Assembly: GCA_012519495.1 (NCBI GenBank)
Contig: JAAYQA010000016.1
Span: 1 to 64,000, forward strand
Length of the DNA: 64,000 nt
From: Tissierellia bacterium
GTDB taxonomy: Bacteria; Bacillota; Clostridia; Tissierellales; Peptoniphilaceae
Direction: 5' to 3'
Shown here: positions 16,654 through 25,512 of the stretch, one piece after another
Numbering within the stretch: the first letter of the stretch is position 1
Layout of the letters: every line of letters starts with the position of its first letter
Made by a program: the position numbers and the translations under genes
The notes under the pieces: model-generated
Databases searched by the model: none
Told to the model about the DNA's origin: nothing
What the model saw: the letters and a program-made list of their open reading frames with translations, nothing else

Positions 16654-17707
16654 GTTCTTTGTCTTTCGGATCGGCCGCTTTTTCCTTTTCTTTTGTTTCT
16701 GTCTGTACATTTTTGTTCGCTTCAAAGCGGGTCATCAAGCGTCGGTAGCTGTGCCCGGTGTGCAAAGCAAGCAATCCGGTTCCCTTTTGTATGCCGGCGG
16801 ATACTTTGGCCATCCCGGTTCCCGTTTGCATGGCAAAGGCGGCGTGCCATTTTTTCAGCTGAATGAGCAGCCGTTTGCCGAAAAGTTGCAAACGATCCAT
16901 AAAACCGGCATCGTCCTTGTCGTTTACTTCCTGTGCGCGGGCATTATACGCCAGCACATCGTCGCGGATGGCATTTTTTCGTACCAAATCCTTTTCCAGC
17001 AATTGCAGTTTGGCCTCTTCCCGGCGCTGGGCGTCCTGTGTGAGCAAGGATTCTTTCTCTGACAAAAAGCGATGCTCTTCTTTTTGCAGGAGGGTTTCGT
17101 GTTCTTCGCGCCGTTTTTTATCCTGTGCTTCTTTTTGTGCCCGGAGCGCTTCTTTTTGTTCGTTTTGGGCTGCCAGTTCCTGTTCTTTTTGTTGTCTTCT
17201 TTCTTCTTCTGCAAGAAGGCGCTGTTCTTCTTTCGCTTTTTGTTCTTCCGTCAAACGGATTCGTTCCGCTTCTGTAAGGCCCGCAGCGCTGTTGGCCGCT
17301 ACGGCAGCCACGGCTTCTTTTCGATCCGGATACACGACGGCTTCTGTGCTTCTGGCTTCCTGCAGATAATCCAGGGCCTGGGCGCGTCGCTTCGTCTTCT
17401 GCCCCTCCCCCTGGTGATATATGCCTAAGATCAGGGCAAAACAAACCCCGACCAGCCCGATAACAATGAACATCATCGCGCTCATGAGTTCATTCAGCCC
17501 GGCTTTGGTTGTGATCTGCTGCAAACCGCGATACAGATAATAGACCCCTGCCCCCGTCAGCAACAAGCCCGGTAAATACTTTATGAATCCGGTACGCCCG
17601 GATATGGTGTAAATAATATAAGTAACCAGCAAGACCGCAATCGTTAGGATTAAAAGCATCAGCACCCGGTCGCGCGCGGACATGATGGCTTCCAAAAGCT
17701 CAGTCAT
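16643..17707 (-). CDS. Membrane protein with long charged coiled coil, function unknown
   Basis: A 354-residue protein with two or three N-terminal membrane helices (~12-35, 42-60 and 80-105) and then about 150 residues dominated by E, K, Q, R and A (~residues 160-290), a clear long coiled coil. The remaining C-terminal tail is basic. No family is recognised; it resembles cytoplasmic-facing scaffold or stress proteins by composition only. The ATG at 17707 has GAGGAG upstream, and an extended -10 TGGTATAAT lies at 17745-17737. Confidence 0.6.
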   Translation of the reverse strand: MTELLEAIMSARDRVLMLLILTIAVLLVTYIIYTISGRTGFIKYLPGLLLTGAGVYYLYRGLQQITTKAGLNELMSAMMFIVIGLVGVCFALILGIYHQGEGQKTKRRAQALDYLQEARSTEAVVYPDRKEAVAAVAANSAAGLTEAERIRLTEEQKAKEEQRLLAEEERRQQKEQELAAQNEQKEALRAQKEAQDKKRREEHETLLQKEEHRFLSEKESLLTQDAQRREEAKLQLLEKDLVRKNAIRDDVLAYNARAQEVNDKDDAGFMDRLQLFGKRLLIQLKKWHAAFAMQTGTGMAKVSAGIQKGTGLLALHTGHSYRRLMTRFEANKNVQTETKEKEKAADPKDKEPTA

Positions 17708-17778
17708 GGCATCTCCTCGTGTGTTTAGCTGGAATCATTATACCATAATATACAGGAAGGCTCCCTCCCTTTCGCATA

Positions 17779-17807
17779 TTGACAAGAGAAACGCTTTTTG
17801 ACACAAT
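17779..17807 (+). promoter_or_regulatory. Promoter of the 17831 lipoprotein gene
   Basis: TTGACA (17779-17784), 17-nt spacer, CACAAT (17802-17807). Confidence 0.65.
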
Positions 17808-17830
17808 ACCAAAGAGACAGGAGTGAAGCT

Positions 17831-18445
17831 ATGAAACGAATCTGGCCTATATTGGCTGTGCTGATCCTGCTTCTGGCCGCTTGCGGTCCGCAGGAACCGA
17901 CAGAAAGTCCCACCGAAGCACTGAACCAATTCCTCACGTATATGAAACAGGGAAAATACGCGGAAGCGGATGAATATGTGTACGCCAAAGACGGCGACAC
18001 CCCCCTAAGCGACAATCTGCAGAGCTTTGACGGCGGCAACCGCGCCTTTGTCGACAAACTGCAGGCGTTTGAATTTGAAACGACCGATGAAACAACCGCA
18101 AACGATCAAACGACGGTCACGGTCAAGAGTACCAATATAAATATGATCCCGGTATTTGCCGATGTTATGAGCGAACTGACGGCTCTCATTATGAGCGACC
18201 CGCGCGTGCAGCAGTTTGACGACGAACAGATGATGCAATTCGTAAACGATATGCTCGCCGAAAAAACGGCCTCCATGCAAAGACAGGACGAACTGGAAAC
18301 CGTGGAACGCGAATTCCCCGTCACCATGATCCGGGACAAAGGCAAGTGGAAAGTCGACATGGACAATGAAGAGCTGGTCATGATGCTGACGGGCAATATC
18401 TTTAAAAGCGGAGAAGCCCAGGAAACAAACGGATCCGACGAATAG
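17831..18445 (+). CDS. Secreted lipoprotein of unknown function (DUF4878-like)
   Basis: A 204-residue protein with a lipoprotein signal peptide and lipobox LLAAC (Cys ~18). The mature part begins with a charged linker and a helical segment (ALNQFLTYMKQGKYAEADEY) reminiscent of DUF4878/DUF5105-type NTF2-fold lipoproteins, which end in a beta-strand-rich region like the WKVDMDNEELVMML seen here. Function unknown; anchored to the outer face of the membrane. The ATG at 17831 follows CAGGAGTGAAG and gives the proper signal peptide; a longer frame from 17798 does not. Confidence 0.7.
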   Translation: MKRIWPILAVLILLLAACGPQEPTESPTEALNQFLTYMKQGKYAEADEYVYAKDGDTPLSDNLQSFDGGNRAFVDKLQAFEFETTDETTANDQTTVTVKSTNINMIPVFADVMSELTALIMSDPRVQQFDDEQMMQFVNDMLAEKTASMQRQDELETVEREFPVTMIRDKGKWKVDMDNEELVMMLTGNIFKSGEAQETNGSDE

Positions 18446-18470
18446 GAGAGCTTTGCGCTCTTCTTTTTTT
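18445..18470 (+). terminator. Terminator after the 17831 lipoprotein gene
   Basis: GGAGAGC (18445-18451), loop TTTGC, GCTCTTC (18457-18463), then seven T. Confidence 0.8.
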
Positions 18471-18505
18471 GGCAAGGGTTCGATCACACAAAAAAGGCAG
18501 GAATT

Positions 18506-20614
18506 ATGAACCTACATGCGGTCATCGCAAAAGAACTGAATATTCAGGAAAAACAGGTAGCGGATACGGTTGCCCTCATTGACGAAGGCAATACGATTCC
18601 CTTTATTGCCCGCTATCGAAAAGAAATCACCGGCGGTTTGGACGATGCGGTCCTTCGGGATCTGGAAGAAAGGCTCGGCTATCTGCGCAATCTGCAGGCA
18701 AAAAAAGAAGAAGTCAAGCGCAAGATCGATGCAACCGGCCAACTGACCGACGAACTCACAGAAAAAATCGACGCCGCTTCGGTTTTGCAGGAAGTGGAAG
18801 ATCTGTATCTGCCGTTTAAACCCAAGCGGCGTACCCGCGCGATTATGGCGCGTGAAAAAGGACTAACCCCGTTGGCAGACATGCTTTTGGCGCAGGAAGC
18901 AGACGAGGAAGACATCCTTTCTGCAGCAGAGGCGCTCGTCAGCGAAGAAAAAGAAGTGCCCACACCGCAGGATGCCCTGCAGGGTGCCATGGACATATTG
19001 GCCGAACAGTTTGCCGAAACGGCAGAAATTCGCGATATCGTGCGTACAGCTGCCAAAAAACACGGGACGGTATCCTCTGAAAAAGCCAAAGGGCAGGAAG
19101 ATAAAACCTATGAAATGTACTTCGATTTTTCCGAAGCCGTACATACCCTGCCGGCCCATCGGGTGCTGGCCATGTTTCGGGGAGAAAAAGAAGGCGCGCT
19201 GAAAATCCGCATGGATTTTGACGAAAAAGAAAATACGGAGAGAATCCTTGCCTTTGTTACAAAAGGAAAAAACAGCGCAAGCCTTCCCTATCTGGAAGAA
19301 ACGGTCAAGGATTCGTATAAGCGCCTGCTGTTTCCTTCCATTGAAACCGAAGTCCGAAACGGGCTGAAAGAAAAAGCCGACAAAGAATCCATCGATGTTT
19401 TTGCGACCAATCTGCGTCCGTATCTCATGCAGCCCCCGATCAAAGACCGCGCCATTATCGGGCTGGACCCGGGGTATCGCACCGGTTGCAAAGTTGCGGT
19501 TATCTCCCCTTACGGCGACTATCTGGACAACGCGGTTATCCATGTAACCCAGCCGTTTATGGATACCGACAAAGCGCGAAAGACTATGCTTCGCTTTATT
19601 CAAAAGTATCGCGTGTCGCTCATTGCCATCGGTAACGGCACCGCCTCCCGCGAAACCGAACAATTTGTCGCACAATTAATCGAAGAGCTGGGCGATCCCG
19701 ATTTATACTACGCGATCGTAAACGAAGCCGGCGCGTCGATCTATTCCGCGTCCAAATTAGCCAACGAAGAATTCCCCGATCTCGATGTCACCATCCGCGG
19801 TGCCATCTCCATCGCAAGGCGCATACAGGATCCGCTCGCCGAGCTCGTGAAAATTGAACCCCAGCATATCGGCGTCGGGCAGTATCAGCACGATGTGAAT
19901 CAGAAAGAACTGCAGGGTACATTGGAAAAAGTCGTGGAAGACTGTGTAAATGCCGTGGGTGTCAATGTCAATACGGCATCCGCCGCCTTGCTGGGCTATG
20001 TGGCGGGAATCACCCCCACGGTCGCCGGAAATATACTGCAGTACAAAGAGCAGAACGGCCCCTTCAAAAGCCGTAGCGAACTCAAAAAAGTCAAGGGTCT
20101 GGGTCCCAAAGCATTTGAACAGAGTGCCGGGTTCTTACGGATCCCCGAAAGCGAAGATATCCTGGACAATACCGGCGTCCATCCGGAAAGCTACCCGATT
20201 GCCCGCAAAATGCTGCAAAGGGATCTGCAGCGGCTGCGCATATCCACCCTGCTGCAGGAATTTGACGCCGGCCCCCACACCCTGGCTGATATTCTCTATG
20301 AACTCAAACGCCCCGGTCGTGACCCCCGCGATGAGATGCCCAAGCCGATTCTTCGTTCCGACGTTTTGTCCATCGACGATTTGGAAGAAGGCATGGAAAT
20401 GATGGGCACCGTCCGAAACGTCGTCGACTTTGGCGCCTTTGTCGACATCGGCGTAAAAAACGACGGCCTCGTCCACATCTCCCAAATGTCCGACAAATTC
20501 ATCAATCACCCGAAAGAAGCCGTACAGGTTTCCGATATCGTCAAGGTGAAAATCATCGGTGTCGACAAGGAAAAAGGAAAAGTCAGCCTCTCCATGAAAG
20601 GTCTGACCCAGTAA
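18506..20614 (+). CDS. tex: Tex-family S1 RNA-binding protein
   Basis: A 702-residue protein with the full Tex architecture: N-terminal Tex-like helical domain, YqgF/RNase H-like domain (GLDPGYRTGCKVAVI ~residues 322-336), helix-hairpin-helix repeats (~480-560) and a C-terminal S1 RNA-binding domain (GTVRNVVDFGAFVDIGVKND, ~635-700). Tex binds nucleic acid and modulates transcription and virulence genes in several bacteria. Length is normal. It is transcribed alone, after its neighbour's terminator. Confidence 0.95.
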   Translation: MNLHAVIAKELNIQEKQVADTVALIDEGNTIPFIARYRKEITGGLDDAVLRDLEERLGYLRNLQAKKEEVKRKIDATGQLTDELTEKIDAASVLQEVEDLYLPFKPKRRTRAIMAREKGLTPLADMLLAQEADEEDILSAAEALVSEEKEVPTPQDALQGAMDILAEQFAETAEIRDIVRTAAKKHGTVSSEKAKGQEDKTYEMYFDFSEAVHTLPAHRVLAMFRGEKEGALKIRMDFDEKENTERILAFVTKGKNSASLPYLEETVKDSYKRLLFPSIETEVRNGLKEKADKESIDVFATNLRPYLMQPPIKDRAIIGLDPGYRTGCKVAVISPYGDYLDNAVIHVTQPFMDTDKARKTMLRFIQKYRVSLIAIGNGTASRETEQFVAQLIEELGDPDLYYAIVNEAGASIYSASKLANEEFPDLDVTIRGAISIARRIQDPLAELVKIEPQHIGVGQYQHDVNQKELQGTLEKVVEDCVNAVGVNVNTASAALLGYVAGITPTVAGNILQYKEQNGPFKSRSELKKVKGLGPKAFEQSAGFLRIPESEDILDNTGVHPESYPIARKMLQRDLQRLRISTLLQEFDAGPHTLADILYELKRPGRDPRDEMPKPILRSDVLSIDDLEEGMEMMGTVRNVVDFGAFVDIGVKNDGLVHISQMSDKFINHPKEAVQVSDIVKVKIIGVDKEKGKVSLSMKGLTQ

Positions 20615-20625
20615 AGAATGCACGC

Positions 20626-20648
20626 GGCCCGGCCGGCACCGCCGGGTC
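20626..20648 (+). terminator. GC-rich hairpin downstream of tex
   Basis: GGCCCGGC (20626-20633) pairs with GCCGGGTC (20641-20648); the following GTTTCATTTGA is only weakly T-rich, so termination is uncertain. Confidence 0.45.
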
Positions 20649-20655
20649 GTTTCAT

Positions 20656-20684
20656 TTGACTTCAGCCCCCAAGCGCTTTATAAT
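20656..20684 (+). promoter_or_regulatory. Promoter of tRNA-Lys
   Basis: TTGACT (20656-20661), 17-nt spacer, TATAAT (20679-20684), 20 nt before the mature tRNA. Confidence 0.85.
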
Positions 20685-20703
20685 ATCTTCATCTACTCTT
20701 TAC

Positions 20704-20779
20704 GCGCCATTAGCTCAGCTGGCAGAGCAACTGACTCTTAATCAGTGGGTCCCGGGTTCGAATCCCTGATGGCGCACCA
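20704..20779 (+). tRNA. tRNA-Lys (anticodon CUU)
   Basis: A 76-nt cloverleaf: acceptor GCGCCAT/ATGGCGC, anticodon stem ACTGA/TCAGT, loop CTCTTAA giving anticodon CUU, T loop TTCGAAT and encoded CCA. The T stem has one C/U mismatch (CCGGG with CCCTG). Own promoter and terminator. Confidence 0.95.
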
Positions 20780-20780
20780 T

Positions 20781-20818
20781 AAAAACCGCTTGATAGCACA
20801 ATCAAGCGGTTTTTCGTT
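20781..20818. terminator. Terminator of tRNA-Lys
   Basis: AAAAACCGCTTGAT (20781-20794) pairs exactly with ATCAAGCGGTTTTT (20801-20814). Confidence 0.9.
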
Positions 20819-20928
20819 TGGTTAGGCTCTATATTGGGTAAAAGCTTATTGTAGATAGTAAGTTATTGCAAACACAATGACCGCCTGATTTCGTAATGCT
20901 GCTGTTTCGCAAAGGAGGTAGCGTCCAT

Positions 20929-21552
20929 ATGAAAACCACCGTCCTGTTTCTGCTCCTTCTCTTTTCAATCACAGCCTGTACCCACCCCGCCGATGAACCC
21001 ACAAACACCGAATCCGTCCCTGTCGCTGTCGCGCAGACAGAAACCACCGAATCGGAACGCTGCATGCTCGATGACTGGATCGACGAGAGCGACTATTCGA
21101 TGCAGCAATCCCAGGAACACAGCCAGCGCTCCCTTCACTATACCTGTATCGAACGGGATCTTACTGAAGACGAGCAGGCCTTTGTCGACTTTTACGACGG
21201 CTATCAGGCAGAAATCCGCGCATTGATCAACGACATGTGCCCCACCTTGGAAACCTTCAGCTACGAAACACACGACCCGGAGGATTACATCCCCTTTGCC
21301 GAACGGTATACCGATATTCGTACGCAAATGGACGCCTACAGTCTGGCCGATGAGCAGCTGCACCCACCGGAGATTTTCAAAATGGCCTATCGCGATCTGA
21401 CCTTAAAAACAAACGACCTGGATCTGTTTTTTGAAACCATTGTTCGGGAAGACCTTTCAGAAAAAGACGATCCCAAGCTCCGGCATGCCTTCATACAAGG
21501 CAGAAAAGCCGGAGAATACTCCTACCCCGTAGACTGCACCGTCGGGCGATAA
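20929..21552 (+). CDS. Secreted lipoprotein of unknown function
   Basis: A 207-residue protein with a lipoprotein signal peptide (MKTTVLFLLLLFSITAC; Cys17). The mature region is acidic, with many D, E and Y residues and three more cysteines, and appears mainly helical. No family is recognised. The ATG at 20929 has a strong AAAGGAGGT upstream at 20911-20919; the frame open from 20896 lacks this. Monocistronic, ending at a terminator shared with the convergent ABC operon. Confidence 0.65.
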   Translation: MKTTVLFLLLLFSITACTHPADEPTNTESVPVAVAQTETTESERCMLDDWIDESDYSMQQSQEHSQRSLHYTCIERDLTEDEQAFVDFYDGYQAEIRALINDMCPTLETFSYETHDPEDYIPFAERYTDIRTQMDAYSLADEQLHPPEIFKMAYRDLTLKTNDLDLFFETIVREDLSEKDDPKLRHAFIQGRKAGEYSYPVDCTVGR

Positions 21553-21585
21553 AAAAACGCGGAATCATCCCGATTCCGCGTTTTT
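21553..21585. terminator. Bidirectional terminator between convergent operons
   Basis: AAAAACGCGGAATC (21553-21566) is exactly complementary to GATTCCGCGTTTTT (21572-21585). Confidence 0.92.
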
Positions 21586-21594
21586 ACTTTTCTC

Positions 21595-22368
21595 TTATAA
21601 TTCTTCAGCATAGGCAGCATTGGCTATAAGCGCCTGCAATTGCATACGGGAGCTTTTGCCTTCGGATAAACGATCAAACGCCCGGTTCGCCGCAGGATGG
21701 TATTCACGTCCTTCTCTTTCCGCCTCTTTGCCTGCCTGTACGGCAAAGTCAATCCATTCACCGGCCGTCAAACGTTCCGCAACCGGGATCGCATGCAGCA
21801 ACAGCCCCTGTTGTAATCCCGGCTCTGCAATGCCCTCCAGCCGGACCGGTTCACGCTGAAACATAAAACCGTCTGCTACCGCCCGATCTGTGCCGAAAAC
21901 GCGTACATCGTGCTCTCGCAGCCAGTCAAATGTAGCGGAATAGTCCAGCATATCCTTGGGTGCGGTTGCCAGGAGGAGAACCGGAAAACGCGTAAGGGCC
22001 GGCAGATCCGCACTTTGCTTTTCCTCTGCAATATCACCGATCCCGCCCATGCCTGCGGTTACGGCAATCGGTATATTCTTTTCCGCACAGACAGCCATCG
22101 TAGCGGACGCCGTCAAAGAGCCGGAACCGCAAAGCGCTTTTTGTTCAGGAAGCGTGTCACAATCCAGACGCGGATACGAAGCGAGTTCTTTCCGATAAGG
22201 TAAATACGTATCGATAGGTTCCATACGGATTTCTCCGTTGTACAAAAAAGCGACCGGCCAGGCAGCCCCTTGCCACGTCTTCTTTATTTCCTCATTGGTA
22301 ACCGAGTACAAACCGTGCGTCAACAGCGCCGTTTCGATCAGAAACTTCGGTTTATCTCCAATCTTCAT
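21595..22368 (-). CDS. Divergent pseudouridine-5'-phosphate glycosidase (PsuG)-like protein
   Basis: A 257-residue protein, shorter than typical PsuG (~300). Order and motifs match the family: FLIETALLTHG (Glu12), a central VTAGMGGIGDIA corresponding to the ATGGIGG loop, SADLPALTRFPV (Asp121) and LATAPKDML with Lys138 at the position of the Schiff-base lysine (Lys166 in E. coli, from memory), then a C-terminal EREGREY...ALIANAAYAEEL. The usual KVSRRDL stretch, which carries a second conserved lysine, is replaced by a PRLDCDTL-like segment. It overlaps the binding-protein gene by 17 nt and is the last gene of a ribose-type ABC importer operon. PsuG makes or breaks the C-C glycosidic bond of pseudouridine 5'-phosphate; here the real substrate is open. 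Confidence 0.6.
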   Translation of the reverse strand: MKIGDKPKFLIETALLTHGLYSVTNEEIKKTWQGAAWPVAFLYNGEIRMEPIDTYLPYRKELASYPRLDCDTLPEQKALCGSGSLTASATMAVCAEKNIPIAVTAGMGGIGDIAEEKQSADLPALTRFPVLLLATAPKDMLDYSATFDWLREHDVRVFGTDRAVADGFMFQREPVRLEGIAEPGLQQGLLLHAIPVAERLTAGEWIDFAVQAGKEAEREGREYHPAANRAFDRLSEGKSSRMQLQALIANAAYAEEL

Positions 22369-23485
22369 ACTGATCCACAGTATCGACCGTTACCAGCGTA
22401 AGCGGACAATAAACCGGCTCGGTGAGTTCTTGCCCCTGCGCAATCTTCATGGCCATCATAAGACCTGCCTGCGTGTAGATTTCTGTGGAATAGGTAACAC
22501 TTCCTGTCATTTCGCCGGCCTGAATGGCGGCTTTTGCATCGTCGGTGAAGTCTACACCGTATACAAGCACATCTTCTCTTCCCTCAGATTTCAGCGCTTC
22601 TACCGCGGCCAAAGCCATCACATCATTCACTGCAAAAATCCCTTTCAGATCCGGATTGGCAGTTATTATGTCTTTAGTTGCATCGTAAGCAATCGTAGCG
22701 TCCCAATCACAGGGTTGTACTGCGACCAGCTCCATGGTGTCATTGGCTTCAAACACCCGCTGCGCACCGGCTGTGCGGCCTTCGCTTTGTCCCGCTCCCG
22801 ACAGACCTTGCAGAATTGCAACCTGGCCTCCGTCAGGCAGTCGCCCGATCATATCATTGGCGACCATTTCTCCCTGCTCTTCAAAGTTCACGGTGATTTT
22901 CCCGTCCAGATGGCCGCCTGCTTCCTGCAGCGCCTCTTCGTCCACACCGGGTCCCAAATTGATGACGGGGATTTCATTCTGATTGGCCTGCACAATGCCC
23001 GGAATCAGATTGGTTCCTTCAATCGGAGACAGAATAATCGCGTCATAGTCTTTTGTAGCCATCGTCATCAGCGTCTCCAATTGAGAGGTCGTATCACCTT
23101 CAGTTGTACCCGATAATACTTCCAGTTGAATTCCCAATTCTTCTGCTGCTTCCATGTAGCGGTTTTCCATATTCACCCAGAAAGGATTTGTAAGCGATAT
23201 AATCAACGCGCCGACCTTTTCATTCTGCCCGCTTTCCGGCAAAGGTGCCAATTGCTTGTCCAGTTCGGCTTTTGTAAACGCAATCAATGCATCCGCCGGG
23301 GTCTGCGCTTCTTCATCTTCGGTTTGCACAGACTCCGCTTCAGTTTCTTCCGGTGCCTCCGTTTCCTGTGCTTCGGTAGCTGCCTCCGTTGTATCCGGCG
23401 CTTCCGTTGTTTCTGTTTGTGTACTGCAGGCCCCCATGGCAAAAACCAGCAAGAGGCTCACAAACACAAGTAGCCATTTTTTCAT
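22352..23485 (-). CDS. Ribose-type sugar ABC transporter substrate-binding lipoprotein
   Basis: A 377-residue periplasmic-binding-protein family 1/4 member (PF13407). A lipoprotein signal (MKKWLLVFVSLLLVFAMGAC) is followed by a ~50-residue T/E/A-rich linker and the sugar-binding fold: GALIISLTNPFWVNMENR, DAIILSPIEGTNLIP, GQVAILQGLSGAGQSEGRT, GIFAVNDVMALAAVEAL and YGVDFTDDAKAAI. It would capture a pentose, nucleoside or related ligand outside the cell. The permease gene lies 11 nt upstream and the PsuG-like gene overlaps downstream. Confidence 0.9.
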   Translation of the reverse strand: MKKWLLVFVSLLLVFAMGACSTQTETTEAPDTTEAATEAQETEAPEETEAESVQTEDEEAQTPADALIAFTKAELDKQLAPLPESGQNEKVGALIISLTNPFWVNMENRYMEAAEELGIQLEVLSGTTEGDTTSQLETLMTMATKDYDAIILSPIEGTNLIPGIVQANQNEIPVINLGPGVDEEALQEAGGHLDGKITVNFEEQGEMVANDMIGRLPDGGQVAILQGLSGAGQSEGRTAGAQRVFEANDTMELVAVQPCDWDATIAYDATKDIITANPDLKGIFAVNDVMALAAVEALKSEGREDVLVYGVDFTDDAKAAIQAGEMTGSVTYSTEIYTQAGLMMAMKIAQGQELTEPVYCPLTLVTVDTVDQYEDWR

Positions 23486-23496
23486 CCTATACCCTC

Positions 23497-24468
23497 CTAC
23501 AAATTTGTATTTATACTAAAAGCTTTTCGCTTCTTAGCCATAATGACAGAAAATAACAACAAAACTCCGATTAAAAACTGCTGATAGAAAGAAGAAACCG
23601 ACAGAATTGTCAATCCGTTGCGGATCACACCCAGCAACAAAACAGCAATAAAGGTTCCGTAGACATTGGCATTGCCGCCCGTAAGCGGCGTTCCCCCCAT
23701 AATCACTGCCGTGATCGCATCGATTTCCATATTCAAACCGGCATTTGCTTCGGCTGAATTCAAACGCGCTGTGACGATAATCCCGGTAACGGCCGCCAGT
23801 ACACCTAAAACCATATGCGCCGATATCCGGTACCGGGACGTAGGAATCCCTTGTCGACGCAACGCTTCTTCGTTGCCTCCCAGAGCCATCATATACTGCC
23901 CCCATTTTGTGTGATACACAAGCGGAAGCAGGACGACAAAAGTAACAATCCCCAGAATCAACGGCGGGTTGATTCGGAATACATCACTCCTGCCCCAGAA
24001 TAAAAATGCTGCAGGGAATAGTGTTATCGGGATTCCTTTCGTAAAAATCAGGCTCAAACCACGGTACACCGACATAAACGCCAGCGTAATAATAAACGGA
24101 CTGATTTTTGTGCGTGTAATTGCATAGCCGTTGATCAAGCCCATCAGCGCTCCGCTCAAAATCCCGATCCCCAAGGCTAAAGGGACCGGTGCTCCGGCTT
24201 TTACGCTCATCGCGGCCATAATACCACTCAGGGACACCATCGACCCGGCTGAGAGATCGATCGCTCCGCTGGTGATCACAATATTCATCCCCAGAGCCAG
24301 TATCAGGCGAAAGGAGATGGCTTCCAGGATATTCTTCAGATTCTTGGCGGTAAGAAAATGCGGAGAATACAACGTAAGCGCGATGCCGACAAGAAGCAAA
24401 ACGCCCGTCAACAAAAACTCGGTCGTGTGACGCTCATACAAGCGTCTGATTCGTTTTGTACTTTTCAT
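23497..24468 (-). CDS. Ribose-type ABC transporter permease (RbsC-like)
   Basis: A 323-residue BPD_transp_2 permease with about ten helices. Signature stretches include LALGMNIVITSGAIDLSAGS, GLINGYAITRTKISPFIITLA and a late AITAVIMGGTPLTGGNANVYGT, which holds the coupling region. Forms the membrane channel of the importer with the ATPase at 24465-25229; the two genes overlap by 4 nt. Confidence 0.92.
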   Translation of the reverse strand: MKSTKRIRRLYERHTTEFLLTGVLLLVGIALTLYSPHFLTAKNLKNILEAISFRLILALGMNIVITSGAIDLSAGSMVSLSGIMAAMSVKAGAPVPLALGIGILSGALMGLINGYAITRTKISPFIITLAFMSVYRGLSLIFTKGIPITLFPAAFLFWGRSDVFRINPPLILGIVTFVVLLPLVYHTKWGQYMMALGGNEEALRRQGIPTSRYRISAHMVLGVLAAVTGIIVTARLNSAEANAGLNMEIDAITAVIMGGTPLTGGNANVYGTFIAVLLLGVIRNGLTILSVSSFYQQFLIGVLLLFSVIMAKKRKAFSINTNL

Positions 24469-25229
24469 TTTGCTCTCCCCCGCAAAATAAACTGATTAAC
24501 TTCTTCCGGCGTACTCTCGGAACAAAGCACATCGGCTACTTTCTTACCGGCGGCCATTACCGTGACCCGATCGGCCACATCAAACACCTGAAACAGATTG
24601 TGACTGATAATAATGACGGCTATGCCCTCCTCACGCAGGTGGCGCAATAAATCCAGTATTTTGGCTGACTCCCGCACGCCCATGGCCGATGTCGGCTCAT
24701 CAAAAAACATAATCGGTGTCTTTTCATGCATTGCTCTGGCAATCGCCAGCGACTGTCTTTGTCCGCCGGACAAAGAACCCGCCGGTTGTGTTATGTCGGG
24801 AATGTGAATCGATAGCTCGTGCAACAATTGTTCCGTTTTGCGGCGCATACTTTTATGGTCAATAAAAAAAGTAAAAGAGGTGATTTCTTTCCCAAGAAAA
24901 ATATTTCCCGCGCAGTCACGCATCGGATCCAGAGCCAGGTCCTGATACACCGCAGAAATGCCCGCCTTTAGCGCCTCTTTCGGCTGCAAACCCTGCAGAG
25001 GCTTCCCATTACAGACAATATGACCCTGATCCGGCTGAATCACACCACAACCGACTTTCATCAGCGTGCTCTTACCACAGCCGTTGTCGCCTACGATGGC
25101 AAGAATCTCTCCGGGAACCACATGCAGGTTCATACCGTCCAATGCCGTCACCGCACCAAAACGTTTATGTATATTCTGTAATTGCAATATGGGCTGAATA
25201 CTCATGCTATTATTGTAACAGACGGTCAT
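24465..25229 (-). CDS. Sugar ABC transporter ATP-binding protein (single-domain type)
   Basis: A 254-residue ATPase with Walker A GDNGCGKST, signature LSGGQRQSLAIARAMHEKTP and Walker B IMFFDEPTSAMG. It carries one ABC domain, unlike the tandem RbsA/MglA proteins, matching the FrcA-type subgroup. The frame opens at ATG 25229; a second ATG at 25205 follows an extended -10-like TGTTACAAT by only 6 nt, so a leaderless transcript starting there is possible. It is the first gene of the importer operon. Confidence 0.9.
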   Translation of the reverse strand: MTVCYNNSMSIQPILQLQNIHKRFGAVTALDGMNLHVVPGEILAIVGDNGCGKSTLMKVGCGVIQPDQGHIVCNGKPLQGLQPKEALKAGISAVYQDLALDPMRDCAGNIFLGKEITSFTFFIDHKSMRRKTEQLLHELSIHIPDITQPAGSLSGGQRQSLAIARAMHEKTPIMFFDEPTSAMGVRESAKILDLLRHLREEGIAVIIISHNLFQVFDVADRVTVMAAGKKVADVLCSESTPEEVNQFILRGRAK

Positions 25230-25281
25230 ACTTTGTTTGATAAATTTATATTATGACGTCTCTCATTTTCTTAATCATCAA

Positions 25282-25303
25282 AAAGAAGCCCGCAGGCTTC
25301 TTT
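25282..25303 (-). terminator. Terminator of the DUF2975/XRE operon
   Basis: AAAGAAGCC and GGCTTCTTT (25282-25290 and 25295-25303) pair across a 4-nt loop, followed on the minus strand by T-rich sequence; it overlaps the XRE stop codon. Confidence 0.75.
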
Positions 25304-25508
25304 ACTCCTCCTCATAGGACAACAAATCACCGGGCTGGCAATGCAAAACCTCGCAAAGCGCTTCCAGCGTTGTAAAACGGATCGCCTTTGCCTTTCCGGT
25401 TTTCAGATTCGACAGATTTGCCATCGTGATCCCTACGCGCTCGCTTAACTCTGTCAGCGTCATTTTTCGCTGCGCAAGCATAACATCCAGGTTTACAACA
25501 ATTTTCAT
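25302..25508 (-). CDS. XRE-family (YozG-like) transcriptional regulator
   Basis: A 68-residue Cro/CI-type DNA-binding protein: MKIVVNLDVMLAQRKMTLTE, then LSERVGITMANLSNLKTGKA and LEALCEVLHCQPGDLLSY. This is the small regulator usually paired with DUF2975 membrane proteins. It starts 4 nt after the DUF2975 stop codon; a longer frame beginning inside that gene is not used. Likely autoregulates the pair through the repeats at 26033-26068 (inference). Confidence 0.88.
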   Translation of the reverse strand: MKIVVNLDVMLAQRKMTLTELSERVGITMANLSNLKTGKAKAIRFTTLEALCEVLHCQPGDLLSYEEE

Positions 25509-25512
25509 CGCA

